DNA of 60,216 nt from CAYMND01 sp964465065 (GCA_964465065.1 CAYXHZ010000015.1:1-60216), one strand, 5' to 3'; shown: positions 47,119 through 55,285, counted from the first letter of the stretch. Notes: generated by a model from the letters alone, not told the origin. Translations and numbers: made by a program.

Positions 47119-47134
47119 GATTCGCGGACGACGC

Positions 47135-48178
47135 TCAGACAGTCAGCAGAATCTGCCGCTGGTCTTCGATGCGCCGGGTGATGCCGTTGGCGTCGAAGTA
47201 CTCGAACAGGGTGATGATGTACTTGCGGGTCAGCTGGGTCATCTCGCGGAAGGTTTTAATGTCGATTTCGTCGCTGACATTGCGCTTATGCTTCTTGAGG
47301 CGGTTGATGATTTTGGCCAGGTCGTCCTGAAAGATGAAAAAGCGCTCGTTGAGGCGGACGACGTCGCCCTGCTCGACCAGCGCCCAGAGCATGTCGTTCA
47401 GTTTCTTTTGCGGAATGGCCTTGGTGGCCAGCAAGTCGTCGAGCGAGAAAATCAGCAGTTTGTATTTCTTGAGCAGAGTCTGCAGGTCCTTGATGGTGGA
47501 ACGGTCGCTGTCGGACAGTTCGTTTTTGCCCAAAACCAGGGAATCCTTCATCAGGGTGTAGTTGAAGTTCCCCTGCAGCCTGGCCAGCAAATAGCGGAAC
47601 AAGCGGGAATCGGCCGGCAGTTTGGCGCTCTCTTCCAGATCGGCGAAACGGACCGTGTTGACCACACCGGAATGCGCCGCCTTGATTTGATCCTGGATGC
47701 GGCCGCCAAACAGGTCGACGGTCTGCCGCGAACAGACCATCAGCTGCAGGCTGTCCATCAGAAATAGCCGGCCGCCGAGCACCTCGTTGAGTATCCAGTC
47801 CAGGGCGACGGCATGTGTCAGGCCGAAGAAATGGCGCAGGTCCTCGATTTCCAGAAAATTCTCGATGTCCAGCAGGACCGTGAACAGGGCGTAGGGATCG
47901 CGGCGGTCCCAGTTTTTCAGAAAAGTGACCAGTTTCTGCTGCTTGCGCTGGTTGAACTTGCTGTGCTGAGGCAGGAGAATGGTCCCGGTTTGACCGCTTT
48001 TTTTGAAAACGAAGCTGCGGCCCAGCTGCAGGGCGACCTGCCCGGCGAAATGGAGGAGGTACAGATTCTCGTCCACCTGGCTGAAGGTGGCCGAGTAATC
48101 GTCAGGGTCAAGAAAGATACGTCCCTGAAAACCGGCTTCCTGATGCTCGAACGCTACATAATAAGACGTAAATTTCAT
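47135..48178 (-). CDS. SelB-like protein lacking the GTPase domain
   Basis: 347 aa. The C-terminal 45 residues (IKTFREMTQLTRKYIITLFEYFDANGITRRIEDQRQI) match the fourth winged-helix of the selenocysteine-specific elongation factor SelB, which binds SECIS RNA. Upstream segments look like the other winged-helix units, and residues 1-95 resemble SelB domain III (HFAGQVALQLGRSFVFKK, TGTILLP). EF-Tu-like GTPase domains I-II are absent, and no P-loop exists. The ATG at 48178 lies 8 nt after TATATT, suggesting a leaderless transcript. Next to tRNA-His, not tRNA-Sec. An RNA-binding function is inferred. Confidence 0.7.
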   Translation of the reverse strand: MKFTSYYVAFEHQEAGFQGRIFLDPDDYSATFSQVDENLYLLHFAGQVALQLGRSFVFKKSGQTGTILLPQHSKFNQRKQQKLVTFLKNWDRRDPYALFTVLLDIENFLEIEDLRHFFGLTHAVALDWILNEVLGGRLFLMDSLQLMVCSRQTVDLFGGRIQDQIKAAHSGVVNTVRFADLEESAKLPADSRLFRYLLARLQGNFNYTLMKDSLVLGKNELSDSDRSTIKDLQTLLKKYKLLIFSLDDLLATKAIPQKKLNDMLWALVEQGDVVRLNERFFIFQDDLAKIINRLKKHKRNVSDEIDIKTFREMTQLTRKYIITLFEYFDANGITRRIEDQRQILLTV

Positions 48179-48230
48179 GCCTGTCAAATATACTTTCTGA
48201 TGCGGTTGACGCTGTTAAAAGACAATGACG

Positions 48231-48303
48231 GGTGAGTGAGGGGATTTGAACCCCCAACACTCGGTTCCACAGACCGATACTCTACCCTTGAGCTACACTC
48301 ACC
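48231..48303 (-). tRNA. tRNA-His (GTG anticodon)
   Basis: 73 nt on the minus strand. The acceptor stem GTGAGTG pairs with CACTCAC, with an encoded extra 5' G (G-1) opposite C73, the hallmark of tRNA-His. D-arm GCTC...GAGT, anticodon stem TCGGT/ACCGA with loop CTGTGGA (anticodon GTG), and T-arm GGGGGTTCAAATCCCC are all present. CCA is not encoded. Confidence 0.95.
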
Positions 48304-48313
48304 ACGAAGCTGA

Positions 48314-48342
48314 ATTCTACCCTAGCCTCCGCCTTTTGTCAA
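48314..48342 (-). promoter_or_regulatory. tRNA-His promoter
   Basis: TTGACA (48342-48337), 17-nt spacer, TAGAAT (48319-48314) on the minus strand, placing the start a few bases before the mature tRNA 5' end at 48303. Confidence 0.65.
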
Positions 48343-48345
48343 CCG

Positions 48346-48367
48346 AAAAAGCGATTGCCACGCTTTT
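48346..48367 (-). terminator. Rho-independent terminator of ABC/propeller operon
   Basis: AAAAGCG and CGCTTTT form a 7-bp stem around a 7-nt loop; on the minus strand it is followed by TT, making a run of five T. It lies 36 bp after the propeller stop and just before the tRNA-His promoter. Confidence 0.65.
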
Positions 48368-48403
48368 CTCCCACCCCATTCGGTGTATAACTTTCTGAAA
48401 GTA

Positions 48404-49411
48404 TTAAATATCCTCAATGTGAAGTTCCCAGACTTCCTCATCGGCATTGTCTAGCAGATAGTATAGCCTTCCTTGATAGAAACAGTATTTGCAGCCGTTG
48501 GGATCACGATCGAAATATCTATGGTAGGATCGTTTCAATTCTTTTCCGGACAGATCGAGCAAAACATATTCCGCCAGATCATCTCGTCGCTGATAACCTT
48601 GACAGATGATTTGCCCCCCCTGGATAAAAATATCCTTCACACCGGGAGTCCAATCGGGAAAGACTATCTGTTTTGAAAATTCAATCCACTCCCCCTCGCT
48701 CTCGCACATCTCTCGCAGTGGCTTTATCAACATTTTCTTCAGCGATTGCGTGACCGGGCAAGCCTTCATGGGGAGATCGATTCTCTTCAATGAATTACCT
48801 TGGCCATCAAAGAATTCAACGGTACTCTGACGCGCAGTGGACGAACAGATGAAGACTGTATCCCGATCCGCCAGCAAAGTGAGCAGATCGGGTGCCGGAT
48901 TGAACCGGCTGATAAAATCGATGACCTCCATTTTTCCAATTTCTTTCAACAGTTTGAAGTCTGAATCGTATAACGAAATGGTGGTCAACAAGTTTCTAGG
49001 TTCCCTTGCGTAGGATTTCAGGAAAAAATTCTGACCGACTTGAAAAAGCTGATTTTTTAACACTGTTACTAAAACTTTCTGTTCCTCGATCAGCTTCCCG
49101 TTCATATCGAAACGGGCATATCGTCCCGCGGTCGGAATTTCCAGACTGTTCCCGATGATCCGCAGCCGATGGATCCAATTGAATTCGCCTGGCCCCTCCC
49201 CTTCTGTCCCGAAACTGGTCACGAATTTTATTGAATTGCCCTCAACACGAAACAGATGAACTGGTGAAGATTCCTCACTGATACACAGCCAGCCTTCACC
49301 AGCTGTGATGAAATTTGGCTTGTTCAGCTGGGGCAGGGGGACAACTGTTTCAGCCAGGAGCGGTTCAACGGCCAGAGCAAACAGCAACAGAGATTTTATT
49401 ATTGCCGACAT
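48404..49411 (-). CDS. Exported 6-bladed beta-propeller-like protein
   Basis: 335 aa with a signal peptide (IIKSLLLFALAVEPLLA). The motif SFGTEGEGPGEFNWIHRL is typical of 6-bladed beta-propeller (NHL-like) proteins, and blade-like strands repeat through the sequence (SISLYDSDFKLLKEIG, VEFFDGQGNSLKRIDLP). GGAG precedes the ATG, 33 bp after the permease gene, and a terminator follows, so it is the last gene of the ABC operon. Base composition is visibly more AT-rich than the core genes around it, suggesting acquisition. Ligand unknown. Confidence 0.75.
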   Translation of the reverse strand: MSAIIKSLLLFALAVEPLLAETVVPLPQLNKPNFITAGEGWLCISEESSPVHLFRVEGNSIKFVTSFGTEGEGPGEFNWIHRLRIIGNSLEIPTAGRYARFDMNGKLIEEQKVLVTVLKNQLFQVGQNFFLKSYAREPRNLLTTISLYDSDFKLLKEIGKMEVIDFISRFNPAPDLLTLLADRDTVFICSSTARQSTVEFFDGQGNSLKRIDLPMKACPVTQSLKKMLIKPLREMCESEGEWIEFSKQIVFPDWTPGVKDIFIQGGQIICQGYQRRDDLAEYVLLDLSGKELKRSYHRYFDRDPNGCKYCFYQGRLYYLLDNADEEVWELHIEDI

Positions 49412-49444
49412 ACATTTCTCCTTGTGGTTCTGCTATATGGAAAT

Positions 49445-50200
49445 TCACCATTTCGGCATGCGTTCGATCTTTCCTTGGGGCATCCGGATGCGCTGCCATC
49501 TGGGCGGCCAGCTTTCTGTGGTCAGGTAACCGAAAGCAAAGGGATTGGGGTATATGATTTTCTGGCTGTCGGAAAATCTGATTTCTGCCTGCTGCCGGTC
49601 CAGGCGCTGCAGAATGTATTCTTTGGCCTGGACATCATGCCGCTGCATAAAGCTCCAGTACGGAGTCGTCGAAACCGAGAAGTAGCGAATCTCCGACTGT
49701 TCCAGAGGCCTGACGGTCGCTTCGAGGGGAGCCAGACGAACAGTCAGCAGCTTGCGCTCCCGGTATTGTCCGAAGAAACCGAACAGCGGCTGCTGTTCCG
49801 GCCAGAAGCGAAAATCGCGGACGATATGCCAATACCCAATTTTGGGAAAAGGTACGCTTTCGACCAGTTCGAAACGGCCATCGGCCAGACGATACTTTTC
49901 CAGGACTTGCCTGGAGTGCATGGCCAGAACGATTTCGCTTGGGGAAAGCTGGATGGGCAAGCCAAGACTCTCTCCCAGGGCCTGCGGAGCCTGATCGGCC
50001 CGGCAGAGGTAGAGGGACAGAGGCGATCCGTAATCAGTATAAAAATAGCGCAGATCCGAGTCCGAAATCAGCAGCATGTGGCAGTCGCCGCTGGATACAA
50101 GGGCGATGGGATAGCACATTTTCTTGCCTGATTCCACGTCAAACGGCATGAAGGGATGGACGGTTTTCCGGCCGCTGTCCAGATCGATCTCGGTCCATTC
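49445..50200 (-). CDS. C-terminal part of ABC permease-fused exported domain (truncated by gap)
   Basis: 252 codons running from the assembly gap to the stop at 49445. The sequence is beta-rich with blade-like segments (PIALVSSGDCHMLLISDSD, PSEIVLAMHSRQVLEKYRLADGRFELVE, LLTVRLAPLEATVRPL) and has no TM helix. The permease fragment on the other side of the gap is on the same strand and ends after a TM helix and a short soluble stretch, so the two are most simply parts of one protein with a large extracytoplasmic, propeller-like C-terminus. The gap hides the junction, so two separate genes remain possible. Confidence 0.6.
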   Translation of the reverse strand, partial: EWTEIDLDSGRKTVHPFMPFDVESGKKMCYPIALVSSGDCHMLLISDSDLRYFYTDYGSPLSLYLCRADQAPQALGESLGLPIQLSPSEIVLAMHSRQVLEKYRLADGRFELVESVPFPKIGYWHIVRDFRFWPEQQPLFGFFGQYRERKLLTVRLAPLEATVRPLEQSEIRYFSVSTTPYWSFMQRHDVQAKEYILQRLDRQQAEIRFSDSQKIIYPNPFAFGYLTTESWPPRWQRIRMPQGKIERMPKW

Positions 50201-50300
50201 NNNNNNNNNNNNNNNNNNNNNNNNNNNNNNNNNNNNNNNNNNNNNNNNNNNNNNNNNNNNNNNNNNNNNNNNNNNNNNNNNNNNNNNNNNNNNNNNNNNN
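50201..50300. other. Assembly gap, 100 N
   Basis: A run of exactly 100 N, the usual placeholder for a gap of unknown size. It interrupts the permease gene. Confidence 0.99.
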
Positions 50301-51146
50301 CAGCCTGGAGATCCTGATGCCATGAAAAAAAAGGTGGCCTTCGCGGGTCAGGTGATGCTCGCCCCATGGGTCCACCGGCAAAAAGAAGTATATCAGCGCA
50401 AACAGGAGTGCCGCGCTTCCGGTCAGAATCATTCCGCCTTTGGGGACTATTTTTCTGTAGCTGCGGCGGTGGTCCGGTTCGGCGTATTTCTGGAAACCCC
50501 GAAGCCAGACGGCGAGCAGAATCACGGGCAATACCGACAACATGCCGAATGTCAGCAAGGCTTCCCCGAAAGAAGACAGGAAGCCGAGCGAAAAATCGAG
50601 CCCAGCGAATAAATGCCGCAACTGAGCGTAGCCGCCCTGCCAGGAACTGACCAAAAAGCAGGAAAAGGGGACGAATCCCCATAAAACGACACTGCCAACG
50701 ACCGTCAGGGAAAAAATCGTCAGCATCGAGGGCAAAAAGGAAAAGATGGTGGCCATGAACTGCAGGGTCAGATACAGGCTGAGGTATATTAAAGTCGGAA
50801 AAAGATCCTGTCCGGTATAGAGGAAGCGGATGACCGCCGTCGTGACCGCGAACGGGACGAGTCCCAGAATCAGGCTGGGCCAGACCTTTTTTGCCAGAAT
50901 CTGTTTGCGGGCGTTCGGCGCTGCGAACAGGTAGGGCAGGGCGCCGCTCTGGAACTCTTTGGCAAAGAGCAGCGAGGCCGACAGGATGGGCCAGATCAGA
51001 CCCACGATCTGAATGTAAATGGACAGGAAGTCTGCGTCGGATCGGACTAGGGGCGAAAACGAACTGAGCAGCAGAAAAACTGCCGCGGCGAAAACGTACA
51101 GATACAGCATCCCTTTGAGCTGTTGACGGATGGTCTGGGCTAACAT
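50301..51146 (-). CDS. ABC-2-type transporter permease, N-terminal part
   Basis: 282 codons from the ATG at 51146 (GGAG upstream) to the gap. Six to seven TM helices are visible (YLYVFAAAVFLLLSSF, IVGLIWPILSASLLFA, LILGLVPFAVTTAVIRFL, ATIFSFLPSMLTIFSLTVV, and others), with the FAKEFQSGALPYLFAAP loop typical of ABC-2 permeases. It overlaps the ATPase gene by 7 bp, which identifies its partner. Substrate unknown; the GntR-type regulator suggests induction by an envelope-active compound, as in YtrA/BcrAB-like systems. Confidence 0.85.
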
Positions 51147-51949
51147 GCTTGACTCCTGATGATGGACTTGCAGAACTGAGGCAGGGCGACGGCCTCCAGC
51201 GACTCCGGCCGGGCCTGCGGCAAGGGGTAATAGACGATGCGCTGCAGGCCGTCCTGATGGACCCGATCCAGAATCGGCCAGTCGGGCCGGCTGGGCTCCG
51301 GACTGTGCTCCATGGCCGCCCGGGCCAGCAACTCATCGATGGGCTGATCGACGATCAGCCGACTCCCCTTGAGCAGCCACAGCCGGCTGTAGAGGTGCTG
51401 CCACTCCCCCGGAGTCTGGCTGACAACGATGACGGTGGTCCCCTGGCTGCACAGGTCCACCAGCAGGTTGGCCATCTCCTCCTGAAACAGGGGGTCCAGG
51501 TTGGTCAGAATCTCGTCGATCATCAGCAGCTGCGGAGCTTGGCTCAGGGCCAGGTGCAGGCGGAACAGGGCTTTCTGACCGCGGGAAAGCTCTCCCAGAC
51601 GGGTGCCGCTTGAAATGCCCATACGGCTCAGCGCTGTCCAGTCGACGGCAGCGCTGCGGAACAGGCTGCAATGCAGAGTCTCGGCCTGCCGGGCGTTCAG
51701 GGTCTTATACAGGGACAGATCGGTGTCGATGTGGGCCACTTTTTCGGGCTCCAGGTGCAAGCGGATCTTCCGCTTCGAACAGGGCAGAACCCCGGCCATC
51801 AGATTGAGCAGGGTGGTCTTTCCGGCGCCGTTGGCTCCGGCAAAGAGGATCATCTCTCCTTTGGGAACCTCGAGGCAAATCTTGTCGAGCACCTTCTTTA
51901 CCCCATAGGAAAAATCGAGTCCGTCGATGGTCAGCAATGGATCACTCAT
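51140..51949 (-). CDS. ABC transporter ATP-binding protein
   Basis: 269 aa from the ATG at 51949, with AGGAG upstream. Walker A GANGAGKTT, signature LGELSRGQKAL (LSRGQ in place of LSGGQ), Walker B LLMIDEILTNLDP, and a His-less switch region VVSQTPGEW (Gln replaces the usual His). The C-terminal 60 residues are an extra domain. It powers the adjacent ABC-2 permease. It overlaps the regulator by 8 bp and the permease by 7 bp. The altered switch residue may lower activity but could be lineage-specific. Confidence 0.92.
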   Translation of the reverse strand: MSDPLLTIDGLDFSYGVKKVLDKICLEVPKGEMILFAGANGAGKTTLLNLMAGVLPCSKRKIRLHLEPEKVAHIDTDLSLYKTLNARQAETLHCSLFRSAAVDWTALSRMGISSGTRLGELSRGQKALFRLHLALSQAPQLLMIDEILTNLDPLFQEEMANLLVDLCSQGTTVIVVSQTPGEWQHLYSRLWLLKGSRLIVDQPIDELLARAAMEHSPEPSRPDWPILDRVHQDGLQRIVYYPLPQARPESLEAVALPQFCKSIIRSQAC

Positions 51950-52325
51950 GTAAAAACTCCTTGAACAGTCTGGCGATGGTCGCATGGTCGGCGCCCAGGC
52001 TGGCTGCGCTGCGCAAAAACTCGGCGAAGGCCTGCTGGATCAGCTGTTCCCGCATGGGATCCAGGCGGGTACGCGCTCCGGGATTGACAATGTTTCCGCT
52101 CCCCGGACGGCTGTCGATGACTCCGGCTTCTTTGAGCTCGTTGTAGGCCCGGGCGACGGTGTTGGGATTGACCCGCAGGATCTTGGCCAGTTCCCGGATG
52201 GGAGGCAGCGCTGCCCCCCCTTTCAGCTGATCGGCCAGGATGGCCCGTCGCAGCCATTCAACAATTTGTTGATACGGTGGTACACCTGATAAAGAATCGA
52301 TTGTTAAAGGTTTTATGGTTGTCAT
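51942..52325 (-). CDS. GntR-family regulator, YtrA type
   Basis: 127 aa: winged helix-turn-helix (about 12-80, PPIRELAKILRVNPNTVARAYNELKEAGVI, SRPGSGNIV) plus a short C-terminal helical dimerisation tail, the YtrA layout, without a large ligand domain. YtrA members usually repress their own ABC transporter operon. A 22-bp palindrome overlapping the promoter just upstream is a good candidate operator. First gene of the four-gene ABC operon. Confidence 0.9.
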   Translation of the reverse strand: MTTIKPLTIDSLSGVPPYQQIVEWLRRAILADQLKGGAALPPIRELAKILRVNPNTVARAYNELKEAGVIDSRPGSGNIVNPGARTRLDPMREQLIQQAFAEFLRSAASLGADHATIARLFKEFLHE

Positions 52326-52332
52326 TTTTCTA

Positions 52333-52371
52333 TTGTACTAATTATTTAATACAATTTATTTTAAATGTCAA
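52333..52371 (-). promoter_or_regulatory. Promoter and operator-like palindrome of the GntR/ABC operon
   Basis: Minus-strand TTGACA at 52371-52366 is followed at 17 nt by a TAAATA -10. An inverted repeat at 52354-52333 has half-sites TTGTATTAA and TTAGTACAA (8 of 9 symmetric) around 4 nt and covers the -10 region, so binding there would block transcription. The remaining 200 bp up to the next gene shows nothing convincing. Confidence 0.6.
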
Positions 52372-52577
52372 CCCTTTTGATTCTCTGAATCAGCAACCGG
52401 CCGTCGCCCCTCAGCGCCCCCGCCCGATATGGCAGGTCTCCAGTGAGCAGATAGCGGACAAGGGTGAACAGAAAACGAACCCGCAGTCCAAAAACAAACG
52501 CTAAACGGAATCGTAACGGTCGTCCAGGTTGCTCAGCCAGTAAAAGGTCCAGACGAAAGAGCTGGAAAGCGCCAAGG

Positions 52578-53606
52578 CTAACCGCTGATCACCCGGTCGA
52601 CCGGGAAGTCATGTTCAGTCATGGGCAGGTCGGCGAGCAGCTGGAAATCGAAGGCCACACCCCAGACGGCCTGTTGCGCCGATCGCCTTTCGATCAGACG
52701 GTCGTAGAATCCGCCCCCGCGGCCCAGGCGCTTCCCGTCGGCGCTGAAGGCCAGGCCCGGTGCCAAAATCAGGTCCATTTCCGCCGGCTCGACCCGGGGA
52801 GAACCAAGGGGCTCCATAATGCCCATGGCGCTGGCGGCCAGATCCTGCCTGCCCCGGAACTCGGCGCAGGCCAGCCGGCCGCCTGCCTGGACCACCGGCA
52901 GGTAGAAGAGTTTATCGTCACTTGCCGTCAGCAGCGGCGTCAGATCCGTCTCCCCCGCCATGGGCCAATACAGAAGCACCCGACGGACCTGGCGGTAAAC
53001 CGCCTCGGCGCCGATCCGCCGGCAGACTAATTCCGATTTGAGCCGCAGGTCCTGGGGACTGTACTGCGTCTTGAGCCGGGCGATCCAGCGCCGTAAGAAC
53101 CGTTTACGGGCGAGTGAATTCCGCCAGTCGCGGACAGCGAAGTCCAGGATGCCGGTAAAGTCCTGACGGCCAAAGCACGGCAGCCCGCCATCGAGTGCCT
53201 CGTCGCTGATCAAGCCGACGATACCTTTGACCTCACCGCTTCTGAAGTAGGATTCGGCAAATCCTCCCGGGGCGACGATCTCCAGCTTATGTCCCTTGAG
53301 GTCCCGGTGGCCCTCGAGCAGGGTGATGTCGTGGGCCATTTCCTGCTGCAGCTTGAAGTCCTCGAGCCAGGGGGCTCCAGGGGGACCAACGATCTCGAAG
53401 TGGTTGCCGGCGTCGAAGAGAGACAACAGGCCGGCGGTGGAGCTGCGTACGCGCCCTGTGTCGGTATCCAGGTCCGCTGGCGGATGGTTCGACGAACTGT
53501 GCTTGATGTACCAGATCGACCGCCCGCTGTCCTGGACGAATTTCACCAGTTGCCGGCACAAGGTCGTTTTGCCGCTGTTTTTTCGGCCAATGATTTGTAG
53601 GCGCAT
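52578..53606 (-). CDS. Fusion of MobB-type GTPase and 5-formyltetrahydrofolate cyclo-ligase
   Basis: 342 aa with two recognisable halves. Residues 1 to about 160 resemble MobB, the P-loop adaptor of molybdopterin guanine dinucleotide synthesis: GRKNSGKT at 7-14, YIKHSSS, RSSTAG, and TLLEGHRDLKGHKLEIV. Residues about 165-342 resemble 5-formyl-THF cyclo-ligase (MTHFS): an RRW...K N-terminus, LLYWPMAGETDLTPLL, and the ATP-site motif FSADGKRLGRGGGFYDRL. The combined product would link molybdenum cofactor and folate metabolism; neither partner pathway is otherwise present here. The ATG lies 10 nt after a TATAAT box without Shine-Dalgarno. Divergent from the YjbQ gene. Confidence 0.82.
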   Translation of the reverse strand: MRLQIIGRKNSGKTTLCRQLVKFVQDSGRSIWYIKHSSSNHPPADLDTDTGRVRSSTAGLLSLFDAGNHFEIVGPPGAPWLEDFKLQQEMAHDITLLEGHRDLKGHKLEIVAPGGFAESYFRSGEVKGIVGLISDEALDGGLPCFGRQDFTGILDFAVRDWRNSLARKRFLRRWIARLKTQYSPQDLRLKSELVCRRIGAEAVYRQVRRVLLYWPMAGETDLTPLLTASDDKLFYLPVVQAGGRLACAEFRGRQDLAASAMGIMEPLGSPRVEPAEMDLILAPGLAFSADGKRLGRGGGFYDRLIERRSAQQAVWGVAFDFQLLADLPMTEHDFPVDRVISG

Positions 53607-53616
53607 GCTGTTGCCG

Positions 53617-53646
53617 ATTATATCACAGCGCCCGATCTGCTATAAT
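53617..53646. promoter_or_regulatory. Back-to-back divergent promoters with mirror-image -10 boxes
   Basis: GATTATA at 53616-53622 and TATAATC at 53641-53647 are an exact inverted pair within 46 bp. The left one reads TATAAT on the minus strand, 10 nt before the MobB-fusion ATG; the right one is TATAAT on the plus strand, 6 nt before the YjbQ ATG. Each -10 overlaps the expected -35 position of the other promoter. Confidence 0.5.
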
Positions 53647-53652
53647 CGCTCC

Positions 53653-54069
53653 ATGAAAAGCCATCGCCGAGAACTGTGGTTCAATATCGAACGGAGAAGA
53701 GGATTCGTCAACATCACCAGCCAGCTGCAGGTCTGCCTGCGCGAGAGCGGCATCCGCGAAGGACTGCTCCTGTGCAACGCCATGCACATCACCGCCAGCG
53801 TCTTCATCAACGACGACGAGAGTGGTTTGCACCACGATTTCGAGGTCTGGCTGGAGAAGCTGGCTCCGGAAAAGCCCTACGACCAGTACCGGCATAACGG
53901 CTACGAGGACAACGCCGACGCCCACCTCAAACGCACCGTCATGGGCCGGGAGGTAGTGGTGGCGGTGACGGACGGCAAGCTCGACCTGGGCCCCTGGGAG
54001 CAGATCTTTTACGGCGAGTTCGACGGCAAAAGAAAAAAACGGGTGCTGGTCAAAATCATCGGCGACTAG
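53653..54069 (+). CDS. yjbQ: YjbQ/UPF0047 family protein
   Basis: 138 aa starting at the ATG 6 nt after TATAAT; longer frames have no support. The family pattern is clear: GFVNITSQLQ, CNAMHITASVFINDDESGLHHDF, YRHNGYEDNADAHLKRTVMG and PWEQIFYGEFDG. Members form small trimers with a conserved His/Asp/Glu site; weak thiamine-phosphate-synthase activity has been reported for some, and the physiological role is uncertain. No neighbouring thiamine genes. Leaderless transcription is likely. Confidence 0.9.
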   Translation: MKSHRRELWFNIERRRGFVNITSQLQVCLRESGIREGLLLCNAMHITASVFINDDESGLHHDFEVWLEKLAPEKPYDQYRHNGYEDNADAHLKRTVMGREVVVAVTDGKLDLGPWEQIFYGEFDGKRKKRVLVKIIGD

Positions 54070-54120
54070 GGGCGCATGATCATACGTCCCCACCCTGGAT
54101 TCCCATCTGCTTGATTTCCA

Positions 54121-54134
54121 TTTCGCCTGGCACC
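54121..54134 (+). repeat. Dispersed repeat copy A (TTTCGCCTGGCACC)
   Basis: Core TTTCGCCTGGCACC in ATTTCGCCTGGCACCTAT. It ends at the stop codon of the propeller gene (54134). Same orientation as copies B, C, D and E. Confidence 0.8.
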
Positions 54135-55264
54135 TATTGTCGTAATTTTTCATTCCAGCCAATGCGGTACTGAACCACCACGGGATTGTCATCATCGTCG
54201 ACAATGCTGGTCCAGAGCTGATCTTTATCGAAGAAAAGCGGCCTTCCCAGTATATCATCGGGACGGTTTATTCCCTGAAGAGGCAGATAGAAGGTATCGA
54301 CCAATTCACCACTGTGATTGTAACGATCCACCAACACCCGATTTTCATTATCCAGTTGGGAAGTGAAAACCAGCAGATCGGCGCCGAGGCAGTGCAGAGC
54401 CATGATATCGCCGAAGTACTTCCGATCAGCGATCTCTTCAAGTTCATGATACGATTTGTAATTCGGGTCCGTCCTCGCCAGGTCCGTCCTCGGACGGTAG
54501 GCGACAGGAGAAAAGTTGCGTGTATACTTCATCACGATTTTTCGTGAATCCAGATCAATCCGATATACATTGTACCGTTCCTCATGGGATACATACAGGT
54601 AACGCCGGCCATCGAACGCACTCACCAGGTACGCGATGGAAGTCGACCGGACATGGTCTTCACTTTTCAAAGCTGCGCTCGGGACAGCGAATTTCAGTCC
54701 CGTTCGTTCTACTTCAGTTCGGGAATCCACGCTCGCCAACGTGTATTCACTGTTGTATTTCCCGGACTTCATGGTCTTGATATCCGGATTGCTCTCAAAG
54801 AAATAATGCTGGTCTCGAAACGAAAACAGGTGATCTATTAACCGACCCAAGCCATCGATTCTGATCTCGCTTTCCAGACGGTGAGATTTGGTGAAAGTAA
54901 GGATTTTTACTGGCCAGACACTCTTGATATAAATTCTGCCGTCATCCAGTGAATACCCGCCGAAGTATTTCACCTCGCCCGGTCCCTCTCCTTTCCTGAC
55001 CAGGTTTCCCAGGTATGTACCCCGGGAATCGAAGTGATAAAGTGCCTCGTCGTCGGCCACGAACACATCGCCGTCCTCCATGGTTGCGATATGGTAGGGA
55101 TGCTTGAATGTGAATTGACCGCTTTCGTCGGTCAAGCGCATAACTTCCTTCATGGCCAGGATCCGGGGAGATGCCTCCGCATTCAGGATGCCGATACAAG
55201 TCATTGTTATGCACAAATATTTCAGACAGGTCTTCCACAAGTCTAACCCTTTACACGCCTTCAT
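54134..55264 (-). CDS. Exported 6-bladed beta-propeller protein
   Basis: 376 aa from the ATG at 55264, 5 nt after GGAGG. A hydrophobic signal segment occupies about residues 12-32. Propeller hallmarks are YHIATMEDGDVFVADDEALYHFDSRGTYLGNLVRKGEGPGEVKY (positions about 55-100, GEGPGE signature) and repeated blades (YLVSAFDGRRYLYVSHEERYNVYRIDLDSRKI). It is related in type to the propeller at 48404, by family rather than close identity. Composition is AT-richer than core genes. It lies precisely between two same-orientation repeat copies (A and B), like a cassette. Confidence 0.78.
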   Translation of the reverse strand: MKACKGLDLWKTCLKYLCITMTCIGILNAEASPRILAMKEVMRLTDESGQFTFKHPYHIATMEDGDVFVADDEALYHFDSRGTYLGNLVRKGEGPGEVKYFGGYSLDDGRIYIKSVWPVKILTFTKSHRLESEIRIDGLGRLIDHLFSFRDQHYFFESNPDIKTMKSGKYNSEYTLASVDSRTEVERTGLKFAVPSAALKSEDHVRSTSIAYLVSAFDGRRYLYVSHEERYNVYRIDLDSRKIVMKYTRNFSPVAYRPRTDLARTDPNYKSYHELEEIADRKYFGDIMALHCLGADLLVFTSQLDNENRVLVDRYNHSGELVDTFYLPLQGINRPDDILGRPLFFDKDQLWTSIVDDDDNPVVVQYRIGWNEKLRQ

Positions 55265-55285
55265 CTACCCCTCCAATTATTTCCG

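Noticed and set aside
48231..48303. tRNA-Sec beside the SelB-like gene
   Set aside because: Anticodon is GTG with the G-1:C73 feature of tRNA-His; length and variable arm are not those of tRNA-Sec.
50139..50323. Frames reading through the 100-N gap
   Set aside because: Gap length is a placeholder, so any frame across it is arbitrary; the flanking parts are annotated separately.
52501..52577. Minus-strand hydrophobic frame downstream of the MobB fusion (ALSSSFVWTFYWLSNLDDRY)
   Set aside because: It reads like a TM helix, but it has only a TTG as possible start, no ribosome site and about 25 codons; too weak to call.
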